A stretch of 64,000 bases of DNA from Acidimicrobiales bacterium (GCA_034521975.1 JAXHLR010000003.1:124001-188000); one strand, 5' to 3'; positions 25,302 through 35,185 are shown, counted from the stretch's first letter. The notes: a model not told the origin generated them from the letters alone. Numbers and translations are program-made.

Positions 25302-25871
25302 TCAGCGCAGGGCGTCGACGAGCAACAGCAGCCCGAACACCGCGAAGAGCCCGGCGGCGATCCGCTTGGTGGTCCGCTCGGGCAGCCGGGTGCCGAGCAT
25401 GGCGCCGACCACGACCCCCAGCCCCGACGATGCGGTGGCTCCCACCGTGCCACCGAGCCAGGTCAGGAGCGGGTCGCCATCGGCGGCAAGGGTGGTGGTG
25501 GCCAGCATGGTCTTGTCGCCCATCTCGGCCACGGTCATGGCGACGATGATCGTGACCAGGGCCCGCAACCCGGGTCCGGTGCCGGTGCCGAGGAGCTCGT
25601 CGTCATCGTCGTCGATGTCGCGCCAGGTCCAGACGGCGAACCCGAAGAAGATGATCGCGGCGCCGATGCCGATGGCGGTCTCGGGCAGGGCGGCACCGAG
25701 GAGCCCGCCGGCGAGCGCGGCGAAGCCCTGGGTGATGGCGAACACCACGGCGATGCCGCCCAGCACCAGCAGCGGCGGATGGCGGGTGGCGAGACTGGCT
25801 GCCACGAGCTGGGTCTTGTCCCCCAACTCGGCCAGGAACACCACGGCGGCGGCGATGACGACTGCTTCCAC
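25302..25871 (-). CDS. TMEM165/GDT1 family putative cation transporter
   Basis: A 189-residue membrane protein with two internal repeats, each carrying the family signature: AELGDKTQLVA (residues ~14-24) and AEMGDKTMLAT (~114-124). Six helices are evident around a charged central loop (DIDDDDDELLG). GDT1 proteins carry Mn2+ or Ca2+, often in exchange for protons. It lies six bases after a CDF transporter gene, so the two metal transporters are probably co-transcribed; no metal-specific switch was recognised upstream. Confidence 0.92.
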   Translation of the reverse strand: MEAVVIAAAVVFLAELGDKTQLVAASLATRHPPLLVLGGIAVVFAITQGFAALAGGLLGAALPETAIGIGAAIIFFGFAVWTWRDIDDDDDELLGTGTGPGLRALVTIIVAMTVAEMGDKTMLATTTLAADGDPLLTWLGGTVGATASSGLGVVVGAMLGTRLPERTTKRIAAGLFAVFGLLLLVDALR

Positions 25872-25877
25872 GTACCT

Positions 25878-26894
25878 CTATCGGTGATCGGAGCCACCGG
25901 TCGAGGTGGGCTGCTCGTCCTTCTCGGACACGGTACCGCTGTCGGGGGTCTCGCCGTGCACGAGATCGTCGCAGGGGTGACACTCGACCTCGAAGGTGGT
26001 GTGGTCGATCCCGTGGCGGTCGTGGAGGCGCCGGCGAACCTCGTCGAGCAGGGTCTGGGACTCGTGCACCTCCATGGTCCCCTCCACCTCGAGGTGGGCC
26101 GAGAGCGAGAGGTCACCGGGCACGTGCTCCCACAGGTGCAGGTGGTGGGCCGCGGTCACCCCCTCGACCGATTCGAGGGTGTCGGCGACGTCGGCGGTCT
26201 CGACCTCGGGAGGCACGACATGCATGAGCACCCGCGTGGAGGACCGCAGCAGCTGCCAGCCGCTCCAGGCCACCCACAGGGCGATGGCGACAGCAACCGC
26301 GGGGTCGACCCAGGCGGCGTCGGCCACCAGCACCGCCGCACCGGCCACCAGCACACCGGCCGAGCCGGCGGCGTCGCCCACCAGGTGAACGACCGCGGCG
26401 CGGGTGGCGAGGCCTCCCGAGACCCGGGCGAGGAGCATCGCCGACGACGAGTTCACCACCAGGCCGACGACCGCCAGGACGATGACCCCCCAACCGTGGA
26501 CCTCGGCGGGTTCCAGCAGGCGCCGGGTCGCCTCGATCACGATCCACACCGACGAACCCAACAGCAACACCGCGCTGAACAGGGCGCCGAGCACGTCGGC
26601 TCGTCCCCAGCCCCACGTGTTGCGGCGGGTGACCCCCCATGCGGCGAGGCGGATGGCGACCAGCGCGATGCCCAGGCCGACCACGTCGGTGATCTGGTGG
26701 ACGCTGTCGGCGATCAGGGCGATCGATCCGAGCAGCAGCCCGAAGACGACCTGGGCCACCGCCAGCACGGTGTTGGCGGCGAGCGCGATCAGCACCGCCC
26801 CGGCGGGGGCGAGCCGGGCCGTGGTCGAAGGTGAGGGGTGCGCGTGGTCGTTTCCCACGTGTCCAGCCTGCGCCGGGCTCGTCGCGATGCGCAA
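25878..26894 (-). CDS. Cation diffusion facilitator family transporter
   Basis: A 338-residue CDF exporter with six helices and a cytoplasmic C-terminal domain. The metal-binding motifs are visible: DSVHQITD in helix II and HLVGD in helix V, that is the H-x3-D pairs used for Zn2+ or similar divalent ions. The C-terminal domain (ADVADTLESVEGVTAAHHLHLWEHV) is the standard dimerising regulator. The final part has His, Cys and acidic residues (ECHPCDDLVHGE) that could bind metal. The start at 26894 is the track ATG; a later GTG at 26858 is also possible. It precedes a GDT1 gene. Confidence 0.92.
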   Translation of the reverse strand: MRIATSPAQAGHVGNDHAHPSPSTTARLAPAGAVLIALAANTVLAVAQVVFGLLLGSIALIADSVHQITDVVGLGIALVAIRLAAWGVTRRNTWGWGRADVLGALFSAVLLLGSSVWIVIEATRRLLEPAEVHGWGVIVLAVVGLVVNSSSAMLLARVSGGLATRAAVVHLVGDAAGSAGVLVAGAAVLVADAAWVDPAVAVAIALWVAWSGWQLLRSSTRVLMHVVPPEVETADVADTLESVEGVTAAHHLHLWEHVPGDLSLSAHLEVEGTMEVHESQTLLDEVRRRLHDRHGIDHTTFEVECHPCDDLVHGETPDSGTVSEKDEQPTSTGGSDHR

Positions 26895-26937
26895 CGAGAG
26901 AGCGAGTCTGAGTCCCGCTCTCGCTCCCGGCCGGCGA

Positions 26938-28335
26938 CTACTTGCGGACGACGTCCTCGTCGATCGCGGCCGCGGCCACGGCGCGGGCGACCTCGACGGC
27001 GACGGTGCGGTCGAACACCGACGGCACGATCATCTCGGTGTCGAGCTCGTCGTCGCTGACCGACTCGGCGATGGCCTTGGCCGCCGCCAGCTTCATGCCC
27101 TCGGTGATCGAGTGGGCGTGGGCGTCGAGGGCGCCGCGGAAGATGCCGGGGAACGCCAGCACGTTGTTGATCTGGTTGGGGTAGTCGCTGCGCCCCGTGG
27201 CGATGACCCGGGCCAGACCGTCGGCGGCCTCGGGACGGATCTCGGGTTCGGGGTTGGCCAGGGCGAACACGATCGGGTCGGGGGCCATGGTCCGCAGGTC
27301 GGCGGCGGTGATCAGTCCCGGACCGCTGACCCCGACGAAGACGTCGGTGCCCTCCATGATCTCGCCGAGGGTGCCGGTACGACGGTCGGGGTTGGTGTTC
27401 TCGGCGAACCACTGCTTGGCCACGTTGAGGTTGTCGCGACCCTCCCAGATGGCCCCTTGGCGGTCGGTGCCGATCACCTCGGCGACCCCGGCCGACAGCA
27501 GGATCTTGCCGATGGCGACCCCGGCGGCGCCGACACCGGCGATGACCACCCGCAGGTCCTCCATCCTGTTGCCGGTGAGCCGCAGGGCGTTCTCGAGCGC
27601 GGCGAGCACCACCACCGCGGTGCCGTGCTGGTCGTCGTGGAAGACCGGGATGTCGAGGCTGGCCTTGAGCCGGTCCTCGACCTCGAAGCAGCGCGGCGCG
27701 GCGATGTCTTCGAGGTTGATGCCACCGAAGGTCGGCGCGAGCCGCTCGACCGTCTCGACCAGCTCGTCGGCGTCGTCGATGTCGAGGCAGATGGGGAAGC
27801 CGTCGACCCCGGCGAAGGCCTTGAACAGCAGCGCCTTGCCCTCCATGACCGGCATGGCGGCGGCGGGCCCGATGTCGCCGAGGCCGAGCACCGCGGTGCC
27901 GTCGGTGACGATGGCGACCGTGTTCTGACGGATGGTGAGGTCGTGGGAGCGACGGGGGTCGTCGTGGATGGCGGTGCAGACCCGGGCCACGCCCGGCGTG
28001 TAGGCCATCGACAGGTCCTCGTTGTCGAGCACCGGGGCGAGGGGCAGCACCTCGATCTTGCCGCCCTCGTGCATGGCGAAGGTGCGGTCCTCCCACGCCA
28101 TCAGCTCGATGTTGTCGAGCCCGCGGATGGCGTCGAGCACCTTCCCCTGATGGGTCTCGTCACCGCAGTTGACCACGATGTCCTCGACCAGGTGCCTGGC
28201 CTTGGCCTCGAAGCCCTCGAGGCCGACGATGTTGGCTCCCGCTGCGCCGATCGCGGTGGCGAGCTCACCCAGCGCGCCGGGCCGGTTGTTGAGCCGGACG
28301 CGGATCTTCAGCGAGTACGCAGCGGTGTTGGCCAT
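26938..28335 (-). CDS. NAD-dependent malic enzyme with N-terminal ACT domain
   Basis: A 465-residue protein. The ATG at 28335 (MANTAAYSLKIRV) starts the ACT domain and is preferred to a frame extension with no ribosome site. Residues ~5-80 form the ACT regulatory fold (NRPGALGELATAIGAAGANIVGLEG). The rest is malic enzyme: AYTPGVARVC, the Mn2+ site (PVFHDDQHGTA) and a Rossmann motif VIAGVGAAGVAIGKILL. It oxidatively decarboxylates malate to pyruvate, and ACT control is common in Actinobacteria. It precedes pyrE on the same strand by 52 bases and closes the purine and pyrimidine region. Confidence 0.93.
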   Translation of the reverse strand: MANTAAYSLKIRVRLNNRPGALGELATAIGAAGANIVGLEGFEAKARHLVEDIVVNCGDETHQGKVLDAIRGLDNIELMAWEDRTFAMHEGGKIEVLPLAPVLDNEDLSMAYTPGVARVCTAIHDDPRRSHDLTIRQNTVAIVTDGTAVLGLGDIGPAAAMPVMEGKALLFKAFAGVDGFPICLDIDDADELVETVERLAPTFGGINLEDIAAPRCFEVEDRLKASLDIPVFHDDQHGTAVVVLAALENALRLTGNRMEDLRVVIAGVGAAGVAIGKILLSAGVAEVIGTDRQGAIWEGRDNLNVAKQWFAENTNPDRRTGTLGEIMEGTDVFVGVSGPGLITAADLRTMAPDPIVFALANPEPEIRPEAADGLARVIATGRSDYPNQINNVLAFPGIFRGALDAHAHSITEGMKLAAAKAIAESVSDDELDTEMIVPSVFDRTVAVEVARAVAAAAIDEDVVRK

Positions 28336-28386
28336 GGCGTGCAACGGTACCGGCCGCGCCGCCTCCGGCCCCAACCGATAGCGGTG

Positions 28387-28956
28387 TCAGTCCTCGTAGG
28401 AGAACCCGAGGTCGGGAGCGGTCACCAGCGGGAGGAACTCGATCCCCTCGGCGGCGGCCAGGTCGCCACAGGTGCCGCCCCGGTCGACGATCGGCATGAT
28501 GAGGACGGGTTCGGCTCCCAGCTCTCGCACGACCCGGGCCGCCTCCAGCGGCGACGAGCCGCGGGTGACGGTGTCCTCGACGATGACGACGTGGTCGCCG
28601 GGTTCGAGCGCTCCCGCCAGCCGTCCGGTGACACCGTGGTCCTTGTCCTCCTTGCGGATGCTGAACGACCGCAGCTCGCGCCCCTTGGTGGCGGCCACCG
28701 CGGCCACGCCGAAGGCCACAGGATCGGCGCCCGCGGTGAGGCCGCCGATGGCGGTGATGCTCTGTGGCAACAAGGCGAGCACGGCGTCGGCGACCAGGAG
28801 GATGCCGTCGGGGCGACACGCAGTCTGTTTGGAATCGATGAACCAGCTGGTGGCCTTGCCCGACTTGAGGACGAAGTCGCCACGCCGGACCGAGTGCTCG
28901 AGCAGGTGCTCGATCAGTGCTGCTCGGGGATCGGTTTCACCAGTGGAGTCGGCCAT
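28387..28956 (-). CDS. pyrE: Orotate phosphoribosyltransferase
   Basis: A 189-residue type I PRTase of de novo pyrimidine synthesis that makes OMP from orotate and PRPP. The PRPP-binding motif is VVIVEDTVTRGSSPLEA, and the catalytic lysine region is FSIRKEDKDHGVTG. Choosing the ATG at 28956 (MADSTGETD) trims eight residues from the longest frame. It sits between purM and the malic enzyme on the same strand, so pyrimidine and purine genes may be co-expressed. Confidence 0.93.
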   Translation of the reverse strand: MADSTGETDPRAALIEHLLEHSVRRGDFVLKSGKATSWFIDSKQTACRPDGILLVADAVLALLPQSITAIGGLTAGADPVAFGVAAVAATKGRELRSFSIRKEDKDHGVTGRLAGALEPGDHVVIVEDTVTRGSSPLEAARVVRELGAEPVLIMPIVDRGGTCGDLAAAEGIEFLPLVTAPDLGFSYED

Positions 28957-28998
28957 GAACCCGAACCTACCCCCCGCCACCTGCCGTTGCCGAGAGGT

Positions 28999-30069
28999 TC
29001 AGACGAACCTGACCTGACCGTCGCCGTGCTCGACGTCGCCGATCTCGACCGCGCGATGGCCGGCGGTGCGCAACACGTCGAGGGTCTTGTGCGCGTCGTC
29101 GGCGGGGACGGCGACCACCATGCCGAGGCCCATGTTGAAGGTCCGCACCATCTCGTCGGGAGCAACGCGGCCGGCGCGCTGGATCTCGCCGAAGATCGGG
29201 GGCGTCTCCCACGTGGAGCGGTCGATCACCGCGTCGTTGTCGGTGCCCAGCGCTCGGGGCAGGTTGCCGGTGATGCCGCCTCCGGTGATGTGGGCAACAC
29301 CGCGGACGTCGACCACACGCAGCAGGTCGCGGATGGCGGGGGCGTAGATGACCGACGGGGCGAGCAGCTCGTCGCCGAGACTGTGGTGCGCGCCGTCCCA
29401 CGCGGGCTCGTCGAGGGACCGACCCTGGTGCTCGAGCAGCACCCGACGGGCGAGCGAGTAGCCGTTGGAGCGCAGGTTGGGCGACGGGATGCCGATGAGA
29501 CGGTCGCCGGGAGCGACGTGGTCGCCGGTGATGATCTGGTCTCGCTCGGCCACACCGACGGCGAAGCCGACGAGGTCGAACTCGCCCGGTTCCATGGCTC
29601 CGGGGTGCTCGGCCATCTCGCCGCCGATGAGCGCGCACCCGGCGGTGCGGCACCCCTCGGCCACACCTTCGACGAGCGACTCGATGTGATCGGGATCGAG
29701 TCGCCCCACCGCGATGTAGTCGAGGAAGAACAGGGGCTCGGCGCCTTGGCAGACGATGTCGTCGACGCACATGGCCACCAGGTCGACGCCGATGCTGTCG
29801 AAGCGGCCGAGCTGTTGGGCGATGAGCGCCTTGGTGCCCACGCCGTCGGTGGCCGAGACCATGACCGGGTGGCGGAACCGGTGTTGGGGGAACTCGAAGA
29901 GCCCGCCGAAGCCGCCGATGTCGCCGACGACCTCGGGGCGGAAGGTGGAGCGGACCTTGTCCTTGATGCGCTCGACCGCCAGCTCGCCGGCCGCGATGTC
30001 GACCCCGGCCCCGGCGTAGGTCTCGCCCGGTTCGACGGGAGGTTCGGTTGGTGGGGTGCTGGTGCTCAA
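28999..30069 (-). CDS. purM: Phosphoribosylformylglycinamidine cyclo-ligase
   Basis: AIR synthetase, fifth step of purine synthesis. The likely start is a TTG at 30069-30067 whose last two bases overlap the purF stop (TTGA), giving 356 residues beginning M-STSTPPTEPP; no ATG is available in frame near this point. Core motifs: GETYAGAGVDIAAGE, the FDSIGVDLVAMCVDDIVCQGAEPLFFLDYIA signature and GGGITGNLPRAL. The arrangement indicates translational coupling to purF. Confidence 0.94.
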   Translation of the reverse strand: MSTSTPPTEPPVEPGETYAGAGVDIAAGELAVERIKDKVRSTFRPEVVGDIGGFGGLFEFPQHRFRHPVMVSATDGVGTKALIAQQLGRFDSIGVDLVAMCVDDIVCQGAEPLFFLDYIAVGRLDPDHIESLVEGVAEGCRTAGCALIGGEMAEHPGAMEPGEFDLVGFAVGVAERDQIITGDHVAPGDRLIGIPSPNLRSNGYSLARRVLLEHQGRSLDEPAWDGAHHSLGDELLAPSVIYAPAIRDLLRVVDVRGVAHITGGGITGNLPRALGTDNDAVIDRSTWETPPIFGEIQRAGRVAPDEMVRTFNMGLGMVVAVPADDAHKTLDVLRTAGHRAVEIGDVEHGDGQVRFV

Positions 30070-31646
30070 CTCGCGGTCCTGCCCAGGCGTGCGCTGGCGG
30101 CCCCGGCCTCGTCGGCGGGCAGGATGTGGTCGTCGCGGTGGAGCTTGCCCCGAGTGTCGGCGGGGACGTCGAGGTTGCCTTCGAGCACGGCCTTGCCGAG
30201 GTCGACGGGGATCTCGGTGGGGTAGTCGCCGGTGACGCAGGCGTCGCAGAAGCCGGCTTGGGCCGGTCCGGCGTCGTTGATGGCGGTGATCAGACGGTCG
30301 AGCGACAGGTAGGCGAGGGTGTCGGCGTCGAGATAGTCGCGGATCTCCTCCACGGTCAGGTTGGCCGCCAGCAGCTCGCCGCGAGTGCCGGTGTCCATGC
30401 CGTAGAAACACGGCCAGCGATACGGCGGCGACGAGATGCGCAGGTGGACCTCGGTGGCGCCGGCCTCGCGCAGCATCTTGACGATGGCGCGGGTGGTGGT
30501 GCCCCGCACGACCGAGTCGTCGATGACGACCACGCGCTTGCCCTCGATGTTCTCGCGCAGCGGGTTGAGCTTCATGCGCACCGCCTGGGCCCGCATCTCC
30601 TGGCTGGGGGCGATGAAGGTCCGGCCGATGTAGCGGTTCTTGACCAGGCCCTGGCCATAGGGGATCCCGGCCCGCAGGGCATATCCCTCGGCGGCAGGCA
30701 GCGCGGTCTCGGGCACGCCCATGACCATGTCGGCCTCGACCGGCAGCTGGTCGGCGAGCTGCTGGCCCATGTGGACCCTGGTCTGGTGGACGCTGCGACC
30801 GTAGAGCCGGGCATCGGGGCGCGAGAAGTACACGAACTCGAACAGACAGAGCTTGGGGTCGACGCGCTCGGCCCCGAACGGGTGGACCGAACGGGGTCCG
30901 GTCTCATCGATGACGACCAGCTCGCCGGGGTCGAGCTCGCGGATGAACGCGGCTCCGATGATGTCGAGCGCGGGGCTCTCGGAGGCGAGCACCCACCCCC
31001 CGTCGTCGAGGCGACCGAGGCACAGCGGGCGGAAGCCGTGGGGGTCGCGGACGCCGTAGATCCGGCTGGCGTCGCTCAGGGTGAGCGAGAACGCGCCCTC
31101 GAGGCGGGGCAGGACCTCGGCCAGCGCGGTCTCGAGCGACGCGGAGGCGCCCTCCTTGCCGAGCTCGATGGCGAGCAGCTCGGCGATGACGTCGGTGTCG
31201 CTGGCCACCGCTCCGGGCAACATGCCGGCCTCGTCGGCCAGCTCGCGGGTGTTGACCAGGTTGCCGTTGTGGCCCAGCGCGAAGCTGAGGCTGCCGACGT
31301 CGCGGAACGACGGCTGGGAGTTGCGCCAGGTGCTCGAGCCGGTGGTGGAGTAGCGGGTGTGTCCGATCGCCAGGTCGCCGGAGAGCGCGGCCAGGGTGCG
31401 TTCGTCGAAGGCGTTGGAGACCAGACCCATCTCCTTGACCACGGTGATCGTGTCGCGGTCCGACACCGCCATGCCCGCCGACTCCTGGCCACGGTGCTGC
31501 AGGGCGAACAAGCCGAGGTAGGTCAGGTGGGCGACGGGTTGTCCGGGGGCGTACACCCCGAAGACCCCGCATGCCTCCTTCGGCGAGTCGTCGTCGACGT
31601 CCGCAGCGGCGTCGAGGTCGGCGTCGGGGTCGGCCACATCCCCCAT
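30066..31646 (-). CDS. purF: Amidophosphoribosyltransferase
   Basis: PurF commits PRPP to purine synthesis, using glutamine. The ATG at 31646 gives 526 residues. A 24-residue propeptide precedes the catalytic Cys (KEA|CGVFGVYAPG), cleaved in this family. The PRPP motif VVVIDDSVVRGTTTRAIV is intact. Cysteines at KLCLFEF, PPYRWPCFYG and GFCDACV match the Bacillus-type [4Fe-4S] oxygen-sensitive form. Overlap with purM, and purL immediately upstream, form the purL-purF-purM operon. Confidence 0.96.
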   Translation of the reverse strand: MGDVADPDADLDAAADVDDDSPKEACGVFGVYAPGQPVAHLTYLGLFALQHRGQESAGMAVSDRDTITVVKEMGLVSNAFDERTLAALSGDLAIGHTRYSTTGSSTWRNSQPSFRDVGSLSFALGHNGNLVNTRELADEAGMLPGAVASDTDVIAELLAIELGKEGASASLETALAEVLPRLEGAFSLTLSDASRIYGVRDPHGFRPLCLGRLDDGGWVLASESPALDIIGAAFIRELDPGELVVIDETGPRSVHPFGAERVDPKLCLFEFVYFSRPDARLYGRSVHQTRVHMGQQLADQLPVEADMVMGVPETALPAAEGYALRAGIPYGQGLVKNRYIGRTFIAPSQEMRAQAVRMKLNPLRENIEGKRVVVIDDSVVRGTTTRAIVKMLREAGATEVHLRISSPPYRWPCFYGMDTGTRGELLAANLTVEEIRDYLDADTLAYLSLDRLITAINDAGPAQAGFCDACVTGDYPTEIPVDLGKAVLEGNLDVPADTRGKLHRDDHILPADEAGAASARLGRTAS

Positions 31647-31684
31647 CGTAGGGGTCCGGAGCCCCAACCGGTGAACCCGGGCGA

Positions 31685-33910
31685 TCAGCCCTGGGTGGTG
31701 CCCGATCCGAGCGCCTCGGGGAGCCGGTCGTGCCAGGCGCGGGTGGCGTCGTCGAGGCCGACGTCGAGCAGATCCTTGACCTTGAGACGGTCGCCGGTGG
31801 CGACACCGAGACGGCTGATCGGGACCCCCGCCGTGTTCGCCGCGGACTCGACGGTGGTGAGGTCCTCGGCGGCGACACAGAGCACCGCTCGTGACGGTGC
31901 CTCCGAGAACAGCTCGGCGTGATCGGCGATGCGGGCGACGTTGAACCCGACCCCCGACGACACCGCCATCTCGGTCAGGGCCACGCCCAACCCGCCGGTG
32001 GACACGTCGTGGCCGCCGAGCACCAGGCCCCCGGCGACGAGGTCGTGCACGAGCGATGCCAGCGTGGCGTGGGCGCCGGTGTGGACCGCAGCGAGGGTGC
32101 CGCCGTGGTGGCCGCGATCGAAGGCCCAGCGGGAGCCGGCCAGCTCGGACGATGGTTCGCCGAGCATGACGATCCGTCCGCCCTCGACCAGGCCCACGCC
32201 CGGCGGTCGGGCGTCGAGCAGGTCGATGATGCCGAGCACGCCGAGGATGGGGGTGGGATCGATGTTGGTGCCGCTGGACTCGTTGTAGAGGCTGACGTTG
32301 CCGCCCACCACCGGGATCCCGAAGGCACCGCAGGCCTCGGCCATCCCGTCGACGGCTTCGGAGAGCTGCCACATGACCTCGGGGTGCTCGGGGTTGCCGA
32401 AGTTGAGGCAGTTGACCAGCGCCAGCGGTCGCGCCCCCACCATGGCCAGGTTGAGCACCGATTCGGCCACGGTGTTGGCCGTGCCCGCCCGGGGGTCGAC
32501 GGCGCACCAGCGGTGGTTGCCGTCGGTGGTGAGGGCGAGGCCCCGACCGGTGTCGTCGCCGCTGGTGGGGTGCTTGAGCCGGAGCACCGCGGCATCGCCG
32601 CCGGGGGCGACCACGGTGTTGAGGAACAGCTGGTGGTCGTACTGGGACCACACCCACGAGGTGTCGGCCAGCATGGCGAGCAGGTCGGTGCCCACGTCGT
32701 CGGGTGGCGGCACGCGGCTCGGGCTGTCGGCCCGGCGCTGGTCGAGGTCGGCGGGCGGAGCGAGGGGCCGGTGGTACTTGGGGGCGGCGTCGTGCAGCGA
32801 GGAGGCGGGGATCTTCGCCAGCTCGGGACCCTCGAAGCCGTCGAGGATCCGGAGCCACCCGGTGCCGCCGCTGTCGGGGTCGGGGTCGGTGACCCGGCCG
32901 ATGACGCTCGACTGGATCTCCCACCGGGTGCAGATCGCCATCACCCGATCGGCGTTGGCCGGTTCGACGATGGCCAGCATGCGCTCCTGGGACTCGCTGG
33001 TCATGATCTCGAAGGGCTCCATGTCGGCCTCTCGGATCGGGATGGCCGACAGGTCGACGTCCATTCCCATCCCTCCACGGGAGGCGGTCTCGGAGGTCGC
33101 GCCCGACAGGCCGGCCGCGCCGAGATCCTGGATGCCGACGACCAGTCCCGAGTCGAGCAGTTCGAGGCAGGCCTCGATGAGGCGCTTCTCCTCGAACGGG
33201 TCGCCGACCTGCACGCTGGGCCGCTTGTCGGCGTCGGTGTCGGAGAACCCGGCCGAGGCCAGCACGCTGGCTCCGCCGATCCCGTCGCGGCCGGTGGAGT
33301 TCCCGAGCAGGATCGCCAGGTTGCCGGCCCCGGTGGCCTGGCCGAGCACGAGTCGCTCGACGGGGAGGATGCCCAGGCACAGCACGTTGACGAGGGGGTT
33401 GCCGGTGTAGGTGGGGTCGAAGACGGTCTCGCCGCCGACGGTGGGGACCCCGACCGAGTTGCCGTAGCCGGAGATGCCGCTGACCACACCTTCGGCGATC
33501 CAGCGGCTGCGGGCGTCGTCGAGGGGACCGAACCGGAGCGGGTCCATCAAGGCGATGGGGCGCGCCCCCATGGTGAAGATGTCGCGCAGGATGCCGCCGA
33601 CACCGGTGGCCGCACCCTGGTAGGGCTCGATGGCCGACGGGTGGTTGTGGCTCTCGATGCGGAACGCCACCGCGATGCCGTCGCCGACATCGACGACACC
33701 GGCGTTCTCGCCGGGGCCCACCAGCACCGCCTCGCCCTCGCTGGGGAGACGCCCGAGATGGACCCGGGACGACTTGTACGAGCAGTGCTCGGACCACATC
33801 ACGGCGTACATGGCCAGCTCGAGCGAGTTGGGGACCCGACCGAGGATGCGCTCGATCTCGGCCGCTTCGTCGTCGGTCAACCCGAGTGATCGGTGAAGGG
33901 GCTCGCTCAT
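31685..33910 (-). CDS. purL: Phosphoribosylformylglycinamidine synthase subunit PurL
   Basis: The 741-residue small-type PurL, which works as a complex with PurS and PurQ (both encoded at 34505-35442) to make FGAM from FGAR, ATP and glutamine-derived ammonia. Two AIRS-like halves are visible: WSEHCSYKSSRVHLG, AFRIESHNHPSAIEPYQGAATGVGG and GIQDLGAAGLSGATSE in the first, VNCLNFGNPEHPEVMWQ and GGNVSLYNESSGTNI in the second. It heads purL-purF-purM; its upstream gap is 135 bases and no riboswitch is evident. Confidence 0.96.
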   Translation of the reverse strand: MSEPLHRSLGLTDDEAAEIERILGRVPNSLELAMYAVMWSEHCSYKSSRVHLGRLPSEGEAVLVGPGENAGVVDVGDGIAVAFRIESHNHPSAIEPYQGAATGVGGILRDIFTMGARPIALMDPLRFGPLDDARSRWIAEGVVSGISGYGNSVGVPTVGGETVFDPTYTGNPLVNVLCLGILPVERLVLGQATGAGNLAILLGNSTGRDGIGGASVLASAGFSDTDADKRPSVQVGDPFEEKRLIEACLELLDSGLVVGIQDLGAAGLSGATSETASRGGMGMDVDLSAIPIREADMEPFEIMTSESQERMLAIVEPANADRVMAICTRWEIQSSVIGRVTDPDPDSGGTGWLRILDGFEGPELAKIPASSLHDAAPKYHRPLAPPADLDQRRADSPSRVPPPDDVGTDLLAMLADTSWVWSQYDHQLFLNTVVAPGGDAAVLRLKHPTSGDDTGRGLALTTDGNHRWCAVDPRAGTANTVAESVLNLAMVGARPLALVNCLNFGNPEHPEVMWQLSEAVDGMAEACGAFGIPVVGGNVSLYNESSGTNIDPTPILGVLGIIDLLDARPPGVGLVEGGRIVMLGEPSSELAGSRWAFDRGHHGGTLAAVHTGAHATLASLVHDLVAGGLVLGGHDVSTGGLGVALTEMAVSSGVGFNVARIADHAELFSEAPSRAVLCVAAEDLTTVESAANTAGVPISRLGVATGDRLKVKDLLDVGLDDATRAWHDRLPEALGSGTTQG

Positions 33911-34045
33911 GTCCTGAACGGTACCCGCGACCGCCCGGGCCGGTGGACGCCGACAATGGCCCGGCGCCTACCTGCAGCTCATCGCTCTATGGCCGTGGAA
34001 TCGGTGGCTTGAACATCGCACGGTTTCGTGGTCTTCTATCGGGTG

Positions 34046-34465
34046 ATGCCTACCAACAAGAAGCGCAAGATGGAGATGACCGACGAGCACAAAGCTGCTC
34101 TCGCAGAAGGACGAGCACAGGGGCGCGCAGTTCGTCGCTATCTGGAGGCGCTGGAAGCTCACAAACCCAAGAGAGGGCGCAAGCGCACCCCCGAATCCAT
34201 CAAGAAGCGTCTCGAACGCATCGATGTGGAGCTGGCCGATGCCGATCCGGTCAAGCGTCTCGAACTGACCCAGGAACGGATGAATCTGCAGTCCGAGCTC
34301 GATGCCGGAACCAACAAGGTCGACCTCACCGAGCTCGAATCCGAGTTCGTGAAGGCGGCCAAGCCCTATGCCGAACGCAAGGCAATCTCCTATGAGGCGT
34401 TCCGCGCCGTCGGTGTGCCGGCGGCGACCTTGCGCGACGCCGGGATCACCCGCGGCCGCACCTGA
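34046..34465 (+). CDS. Small basic coiled-coil hypothetical protein
   Basis: The ATG at 34046 (MPTNKKRKMEMTDEHKAAL) gives 139 residues; a start at 34070 is also possible. Basic N-terminus, an RGRKRTPESIKKRLERIDVELADADPVKRLELTQERMNLQSELDAG helical hairpin rich in charge, and a C-terminal helix ending ISYEAFRAVGVPAATLRDAGITRGR, which has the look of a helix-turn-helix. I do not recognise a named family; proteins of this look occur widely in Actinobacteria. Codons are less GC-biased than in neighbours. It interrupts the purine cluster on the opposite strand, so is not part of the pur operon. Confidence 0.75.
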   Translation: MPTNKKRKMEMTDEHKAALAEGRAQGRAVRRYLEALEAHKPKRGRKRTPESIKKRLERIDVELADADPVKRLELTQERMNLQSELDAGTNKVDLTELESEFVKAAKPYAERKAISYEAFRAVGVPAATLRDAGITRGRT

Positions 34466-34504
34466 CCCGCATCCGCTGTCCGGTCCGGTCGCGGGTCGGC
34501 TGTC

Positions 34505-35185
34505 TCAGGCGGCTCGGGGGTGGGCAGCGGCGTCGAGCAGCGACGCGAACAGCCGCCGACCGTCGACCGAGCCGAGGATCTCGAGCATGGCTCGCTCCGG
34601 GTGTGGCATGAGACCGACCACGTTGCGGCCGGCCGAGCAGATCCCCGCGATGTCGTCGACCGACCCGTTGGGGTTGTCGACATAGCGCAGCACCACTCGG
34701 TCATCGCCGTGCAGCTCGGCCAGGGTTTCGGGTGAACAGGTGTAGTTTCCCTCGAAGTGGTTGATGGGAACGACCAGCTCGGTGCCCGGCTCGATTCCGC
34801 TCGTGAGCACCGAGTCGCTCGAGTCGACCCGAAGCCGTGACGGTCCGCACAGAAACTTGAGACCTCGGTTCTTCTGCAACGCACCGGGCAGCATTCCGGC
34901 CTCGGTGAGGACCTGAAACCCGTTGCAGACCCCGACGACGGGTCCACCGTCGCGGGCGAAGTTCGATACTGCATCCATGATGGGCGAGAAGCGGGCGATG
35001 GCGCCGGGGCGCAGGTAGTCGCCATGGGCAAACCCGCCGGGGACCACCACGGCATCGACCCCGCCGAGGGAGCGGTCGCCGTGCCAGAGGATCTCGCCGC
35101 TGCCACCGAGCATCCCGACCGCTTCGACGACGTCGAGCTCGCAGTTCGAGCCCGGGAACAGCACGACCCCGACCCGTGCACTCAT
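34505..35185 (-). CDS. purQ: Phosphoribosylformylglycinamidine synthase subunit PurQ
   Basis: The glutaminase subunit of the PurLQS complex, 226 residues. The nucleophile is in GVCNGFQVL, and the His/Glu pair in MPHPERA completes the class I glutamine amidotransferase triad. The ATG at 35185 gives the standard N-terminus (MSARVGVVLFPGSNCELD). The start overlaps the purS stop by four bases. Confidence 0.96.
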   Translation of the reverse strand: MSARVGVVLFPGSNCELDVVEAVGMLGGSGEILWHGDRSLGGVDAVVVPGGFAHGDYLRPGAIARFSPIMDAVSNFARDGGPVVGVCNGFQVLTEAGMLPGALQKNRGLKFLCGPSRLRVDSSDSVLTSGIEPGTELVVPINHFEGNYTCSPETLAELHGDDRVVLRYVDNPNGSVDDIAGICSAGRNVVGLMPHPERAMLEILGSVDGRRLFASLLDAAAHPRAA